Origin: Caenorhabditis elegans
Lineage: Eukaryota > Nematoda > Chromadorea > Rhabditida > Rhabditidae
Assembly (NCBI RefSeq): GCF_000002985.6
Contig: NC_003284.9
Span: 15,128,001-15,192,000, forward strand
DNA length: 64,000 nt
Direction of reading: 5' to 3'
Shown: one piece after another, positions 58,449 through 64,000 of the stretch
Layout of the letters: every line of letters begins with the position of its first letter
Position numbering within the stretch: position 1 is the first letter of the stretch
The notes under the pieces: model-generated
Told to the model about the DNA's origin: nothing
The model's database searches: none
What the model saw: the letters and a program-made list of their open reading frames with translations, nothing else
Position numbers and translations under genes: made by a program

Positions 58449-58942
58449 TTGTACCGAAATCTGAAACTCTGCCTTTTCAAACTTAAAATGGCCCAAAACC
58501 ACCAAAATTCGTTATGAGGCGTTTTGAAAATTTCTCAAAAAAAAGTTATGGCGGTTCAAAGTTATGGAAAAAAGGCCCATTTTCAGCTAAAATCAAAAAT
58601 ATTGCCAATTTCTCGGTTTCGCAGCTTCTGGAACTTTGTTTTTATTTAATTATCGCTTTTTAATAAATACTGCGTTTATTCGTTGATTTAAGTACATTTT
58701 CGGTCAGTGGCGCACAAAAATATAACTTTTATTAATTAAATAAAAATCAAGTTCCAGACACTGGCACCGAGAAGTTTGCAAAAGTGTTAATTTTAGCGGA
58801 AAATGGACTTTTTTTCCAAAACTTTGAACAGCCATAACTTTTTTTGAGAAATTTTCAAAACGTCTCACTACGAAACTCGGTAGTTAAGGGTCATTTTGGG
58901 TCTAAAAAAGCAAAGTCTCAGGTTTCGGTACTTCACTTTTAA
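58449..58942. repeat. Palindromic repeat family B, diverged long copy
   Basis: Left GTACCGAAATCTGAAACTCTG, right CAAAGTCTCAGGTTTCGGTA. Inner arms share AATGGCCCAAAACC/GGGTCATTTTGGG. The TTAAAG edges are eroded. Confidence 0.7.
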
Positions 58943-59701
58943 AAATTGCCAAAATGACTTGTCAGAAACTTCTCAACTTATTGAAGATGGTTCAAATTTT
59001 TTTTTGAAAAAAAAACACCCTATTAAGCTTACAAATTTGTTCCTGTTGCAGCAGACGAAAGTGATTTTTATTAAATTTTTATTGAATTTTACATACATCG
59101 AAAACTTATCTAGCTTCTGCTTGCACATTCAGGTAGGTCTAGTCAATAGGTACCTATTAGTATGTATCTATTAGTATGGCCTCCGTGGTAGACTGGCGCA
59201 GTCTATTACACTTCGGACACCCTTTCAAAATTAGTACCGCACTCCCCACTGTGCAGCCATACTAATAAAAGAAATACGGTAACCAATCTTCGTATAGAAC
59301 ACTCCGTGAAATTTGTGAAATTGCTCAGTATTACTATTAGTATCAGGATTACTTGATGCGATACGTATTGCTATGTATATAAAATAGTTCTACAAAACTT
59401 GACAAGTTCACATTGAAATATCATCGAAAAGAGCACACTTTTACAGCTCGACGCAATTTTTACCCTTAAAAAGCTTTTTGCATAAATATGATTCTCAAAA
59501 ACTAAACCCGCAAATCGTGACGTAAGTGGTTTTCGTGCTGAACTTTTTCTCAGGGACCGGAAGCTCAAGCTGTTGCAGAAACGTTTTTATGGAATTTGTG
59601 AACATAAGAGTTTTTGGGGCACTTTTCTTTTTAAATTGGATATGGAAAGTTGTTGACTGTGGTTTAATGTTAAAATCGATTTGGGCATCAATGTAGTTTG
59701 C
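58943..59701. other. Intergenic DNA
   Basis: No gene supported. Short repeated words (TATTAGTATG, CCATACTAATA) at 59149-59270 suggest a small inverted or direct repeat of about 110 bp. Confidence 0.4.
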
Positions 59702-59709
59702 AGTCGTAC

Positions 59710-60008
59710 CAGGGGTGTGCGGCGAATCGAATTTTTCGGCGAACGGCTAATTCGGCGAACGCCGGTTTTCAAAATTTTCGGCGAACGGCGAATTCGGCGA
59801 TCGCCGATTTTTGAAATTTTCGGCGAACGGCGAATTTAGCTCGGCGAATTTGGGAAAATTTCGGCGAATTCGCCGATTCTCGTACGGCGAATTTGGCGAA
59901 ATTTCGGTGATTTTTCGGCGAACGGCGAATTCGGCTAAAATTCGCCGAATTCGCCGAATTAGCCGTCCGGCGAATCCGGCGAATTCGGCAATTCGCCGCA
60001 CACCCCTG
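59710..60008. mobile_element. hAT-like MITE (family D type), 299 bp
   Basis: The termini CAGGGGTGTGCGGCGAAT and ATTCGCCGCACACCCCTG are long inverted repeats. They are flanked by exact 8-bp direct repeats AGTCGTAC (59702-59709 and 60009-60016). The interior is a dense array of GGCGAATTCG/CGAACGGCGAATT-type words that reads as open frames on both strands but is low-complexity repeat, not protein. Confidence 0.85.
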
Positions 60009-60016
60009 AGTCGTAC

Positions 60017-61200
60017 CAACAAATATTACAGTATATTTTTGAGAAAAATACACAAAAAGTATACTTAAAGTTGCTTAAATTTTTGTCGTACGGCATTTTT
60101 AAAATAGTCAAATTATAATTGTAATAATAGTTAAAATACAAAGATTCCAAAAATTAAGCTTTGTTCAAAAGTTTGCAATTGAACAAGCACAATCTCTAAA
60201 CCAGGATTCGTCTTATTTTTAATCCATTCCAATATTAGTTTTAGTTTCAATATGTCAAGAGAGCTCTTTGTTTCAAGTAGATTTTCTACAGAATAGAACA
60301 TATATTTTCCACTCCAATAAGCAGTTTCGAGTTCAAAAATCAAACTTAGAAGTTCAGATGGTTATTTGTTTGATCATTTGTTTTCCACTTTAAAATATTT
60401 GAGTAAATTCATTCATATAAATATTAACTTAAACTTTTAAAGTATAAGATTTCCGTTAGGTTGTTTCAAAAAGAACACGCAATGTGAAAAAGTCACTTCC
60501 CTGATCTTTCGAAAAGTGCAGACCTCTAGACAGCCTTGCCTTACGAGCCTAGATCGGCTTCATTGGACTTTCATGGACATTTTTCACCAAGAATGAGTTA
60601 TTGAGGTTTTGTCAACCATAACTCCCATGACTTGTCCCTGCGGATTTTCTTTTGTAGGAAAACCACATGACTAATCCAGAAAATTCGGTGAATTGTAATC
60701 TATTCTCTTGAATTGCCTGTTAAAAAGTATTATCTGAAAAATAAGCCAATTTAGTATCATTATTATAATTCTGGATGTTTTGAATTCTACTGATTGTTTG
60801 ATTTCGAAACGTCATGTATCACCTGCTTCCGTTTCACGATGTCTGTAAACAAGAGCATATATAGATGAAGTTCCCAGGGGATATATGTATATGATTTTGA
60901 CGTTTTATGTTTGGCTTCCAAAAGTTTTGGATATTTATTCGGATTTTTTTGTGTCTTTAAGAATTTCAAATGTGGGCTACTTCTTTGCTCTTCTAAAAAG
61001 GAGAACAAGGCGGAAGAAGAAGAAAAAAAAAGTCAAAAACAAAGAAAAAAGAACGACATCTCAGACACTCCAAAAAAAACTATCCGGCCAATTTGTTTTC
61101 CTCGATTTGCTTCCCATTTCATGTTCTTTCTCTACAACTCCAGTTTCATCGAGTTGTGTTCGGTTCTACGTCAAAAGACTAGAGCTCAGAGAGCCGAAAG
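60017..61200. other. Intergenic DNA
   Basis: AT-rich. No supported gene or repeat family. Confidence 0.45.
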
Positions 61201-61240
61201 TGTCATCTTCAAAGAGACAAGACGCAATCTTTTGTCAAAA

Positions 61241-62122
61241 CTAGGGAAAGATAGAATGAGCAGCAGGATGAGAGGGTAAAAAGAAAGCGCAATATAGAGA
61301 TACAGACCGAGAGAAACATTTTGGACTAATGGGCCCCCCCGTCGTTGCAGAGATCTTTTTGCCTCCCCTCATAGGCTCACGGTGGCGTCGAGAAAATAGT
61401 GCGTGTCGTGGAAAAATTGCGGGACTAAGAGAGAGAGGGAGAGAGGGAGAGAGAGAGACTACTGAACGGCGAAGAAGAAACGCGAGAATCCGGGGAGAGC
61501 CCCCTAGCTTCCTTCGAGCTTCTCCACAAGTTTCGCGCTCTCTCACGCCCAAATTATCCTCTGCCGGATGCTCTCCGATCATTGCGCACTATTTTCGCGG
61601 ACTGTGAGTGTGCATCTCCACTCTCTCGCGTTTTTTCAAAGATTGCACAAAACCAGGAGTGTCGGGTTGGACCACCTCCTCTGAGCCGGTGCCTTTTCGC
61701 TTATGTATGTGTTTTTTGTTGGTTCGCTTCTGGATCTGCTCTTTTCTTTCTAGAGGTTATGTTTCTGAAAAAATTCTAGGTTTACCAGTGCTCTCGTTTT
61801 TGTTTCTTTTTGTTTGTCTTTTCTGTCTTTTCTTTTTTTCTTCTTCAGCTGAAGAAGCTTCTGGAAGCTGAGGAAGTGAAAACTTTATTCAAAAACTTCT
61901 GCGTCCCCTCCTCCCCCGACCGCCCATAAGCCCTAAGCACAACACATTCATAGGGGGGGGGGGGGGGGGGGAGGGCCCCGCCCACTAGCTCTTCTCTTGC
62001 TTCTTTATTCTAGACGACACAGCTGCTTCTCAGTTTTTTCTCACTCTCTTACTTTTCATTCTAGATAAGATACATTTCTAAAGTTTCTCCTTGTCCTTCA
62101 AAACGCTTTTTTTTACTTTCAG
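61241..62122 (+). promoter_or_regulatory. 5' region of the GNAT gene: purine tract, G19 run, outron
   Basis: A GAGAGAGGGAGAGAGG tract (61428-61458) and G+C-richer DNA to about 61680 look like promoter and 5' leader. A good donor-like site (GGACT|GTGAGTG, about 61602) could end a non-coding first exon. A run of 19 G lies at 61953-61971. The coding exon begins at 62123 behind a TTTTACTTTCAG acceptor, which could be cis- or trans-spliced. Confidence 0.45.
61953..61971 (+). repeat. G19 homopolymer
   Basis: Nineteen consecutive G followed by AGGG, then CCCCGCCC. Guanine tracts of this length are known C. elegans hotspots for deletion when the DOG-1 (FANCJ) helicase is missing. Confidence 0.9.
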
Positions 62123-62139
62123 AAACTGACCAAGACAAG

Positions 62140-63857
62140 ATGAAAGCGACTTTGATCGAAATCACCACACGAGAGAATCTGCGCAGAGCTCAGGCTCAGT
62201 GCTCTCGCCATGTCAGTGCCATCTACTTTCCATTCTCAATTCATACTCAGCTGGAAGATAGGTAAAGATAATTGATAATTTGGTTTTGAAATTTTTGAAA
62301 TTTTGCTTTTATTTTTATTTCAGCTTCCCGGAGAGTCCAGTACGAGTTTTTGTCTATCCAAACATCTCCCATCCGAAAATGTTCTTCATGTTCAAAGACA
62401 ACGAGTTCATCAAGTAAGTTGCACGCTTCAGACTAAAAGCCTAAAACTATCAATTTTTCCAGGCCAACGCTGGCGCTGGCTCAAGTTTCGGGAACAAGCA
62501 TGAACCGCCTTGAGCTCATCGACCTAATCAATGAATTCCGGTAAGTCCCCCAAGCAATCTAATCAATTCCTCATTCCGGTCGTCTCTATTGCTCAGAACA
62601 CGTGTATTCGGCGCCAAGCGTCAACCTCATCTTGTGATTGCCGAGGAACACCTCATTAAAATGGTTCGCTTAAGCTTGTAAAAAATAAATAAAATGGGTT
62701 TGTTGTGAATTCACAAGTCGGCAAAAACACACAACAAACGCGTGTCTTTTCGTAATACTCTTTGTAACACCGTGTGCTCTGTTCTCTTATGAATTCAAAC
62801 ATATTCATTTTCAATTGCTTATACCAGATGACAGTTTTTTTAAAAGTTAATGTTTTGTAAAAAGGCACTGGTATAAAAATGATTACACAGGAAAATTGTA
62901 ACGTACAAATTTCATATTTTCAACAAAAAAAAACTGTAATCGCAATTCACCTGTGTACCATTTGTGGATTAAACAAATAAATAAATAAATAAACATTGCT
63001 AAGCTTTTCAGGTGTTCAGAGGTAAGCCATAGTAATTTAGCACACATCCTTGACGAGACCAATCAAAATTTGACCCATAGCTCTTTACCCCCAACAACTC
63101 TTCTTTATTTCAGTACGGAGTCGCCATGCGCCTTTCTTCCAGCGACTGGACTAATAATGATCTCAGACTCTCTTTGTTCTACATGACAGAGTCTCAGAAA
63201 AAGCTTGCCATGACCACACCATTGCCTAATGTGCCACATGGGTATTATTACGACGAGGTGGGAATATTCTTCAGATCTTTGAAAATAATAATGAAATATG
63301 TTTCAGATTGAGCCAACCGAGGAAGCTGAAATTGTTAACAACACATGGAAGCATGCAGGTGCTGGCGATCTTGAGCAAACAATGTAAGAATCGGTGTAGG
63401 ACAAAGATCGAGTGTCAAAAGAAGAGAGAGGGGGTGAATGTGAAGAGGCGAAAAACTATGACGTGGTGGTGCAAACTTTAAAATGAAATTCCAATCATCC
63501 CAGCTCTTTGTTTGTTGTCCATCTCGCTTAGGGAAAGTGCATCGGCGATCTTTGAAGATTATGTTGTCATTTTTTTGTTACACACAGAGAACCGCCATCC
63601 CACACGAGTGTAGAGAAAAGAGGTGGACGAGAGTCGATGACGCAACGCTGGGACCTCTTTTAAAATATTCATAAAACATATTTCAGGGCCAAATTGCTTC
63701 GATTACCTTCATCATGCGTCCGTTTCAACGGGAAGCCGGTTGCATTTGAAATGATCGACCCGGCTGGATTCTTCAACAACCAATATGTTTTCGAGGATCA
63801 TCGCCGCAAGGGACTCGGAAATGCAGTTGAGATGGATCTTATTCACAAAACTTTAAG
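62140..63857 (+). CDS. GNAT acyltransferase (glycine N-acyltransferase-like), 3' end outside window
   Basis: Seven exons visible: 62140-62261, 62324-62413, 62463-62540, 62597-62663, 63114-63257, 63307-63383, 63687-63857. The last ends at a donor (TTAAG|GTATC), so the gene continues past the right edge. About 250 residues are seen. Residues 1-190 form the less conserved N-terminal part, with FPESPVRVFVYPNISHPK and PHLVIAEEHL. From about 194 a GNAT core begins, with FNGKPVAFEMIDPAG and then EDHRRKGLGNA. R232-x-x-G-x-G237 is the acetyl/acyl-CoA pyrophosphate loop (motif A). The layout matches the FR47/GLYAT-like group, which transfers acyl groups from CoA to amino groups. The substrate cannot be inferred. 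The start is the first ATG in an exon that begins 17 bases upstream. I see no signal peptide. Confidence 0.85.
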
Positions 63858-64000
63858 GTATCAAACTTTCGGGCTTTTTTTATTTAGAACGTTAGAAAGA
63901 TTCAAGTAAAGGTTAACTCAATAAGCGTGCATTTAAAATAACATGTTATGTCCGAATGTTCAATAAGTTTTTAGAAAAGGATAAACAAAAATAGCTAGGA

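Noticed and set aside
59747..60068. Open frames on both strands rich in RRIR/NSPN repeats
   Set aside because: They are translations of the GGCGAATTCG word array inside a hAT-like MITE.

Overview
This is nematode nuclear DNA, almost certainly Caenorhabditis elegans. The evidence is AT-rich sequence, short introns with TTTTCAG acceptors, start codons placed directly behind acceptor-like sites (SL trans-splicing style), a Caenorhabditis-type cuticle collagen, and dense families of small palindromic repeats. The TRPV channel (ocr-3), the complex III core-2 subunit (ucr-2.2) and the collagen side by side fit what I remember of the T10B10 region of chromosome X. That placement is from memory and was not checked.

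Layout. Positions 1-29.6 kb are gene-poor. They hold two tRNA-derived SINEs, one tRNA-Arg gene, several inverted-repeat element families, some G+C-richer islands, and one orphan first-exon candidate (14080-14346, minus). Positions 29.6-38.2 kb hold two minus-strand genes: a 147-residue BRICHOS-type membrane protein and a seven-exon GT8 glycosyltransferase with a multi-pass C-terminal half. A two-exon, 74-residue secreted peptide gene lies on the opposite strand inside a GT8 intron. Positions 40.7-50.1 kb hold a 16-exon TRPV channel followed on the same strand by the 8-exon UCR-2.2 gene. A complete collagen gene sits antisense in the fifth UCR-2.2 intron. Positions 50.7-53.5 kb hold a nine-exon RUN + PH domain gene on the minus strand, convergent with ucr-2.2. 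Positions 53.5-62.1 kb are repeats and promoter-like DNA. From 62.1 kb a GNAT acyltransferase gene runs off the right edge.

Exon coordinates were worked out by hand from splice sites and phase. In each complete gene the phases close to a whole number of codons: 450 for GT8, 811 for the TRPV channel, 423 for UCR-2.2, 429 for the collagen, 742 for RUN/PH, 148 for BRICHOS and 75 for the secreted peptide.

The genes do not form one pathway. They cover sensory signalling (TRPV), respiration (UCR-2.2), cuticle (collagen), endolysosome or motor adaptor biology (RUN/PH), glycosylation (GT8) and acyl transfer (GNAT). The most distinctive features are genes nested inside introns and a rich set of non-autonomous elements. 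Three of these carry hAT-like hallmarks (matching ends, 8-bp target duplications), and one element lies inside another.
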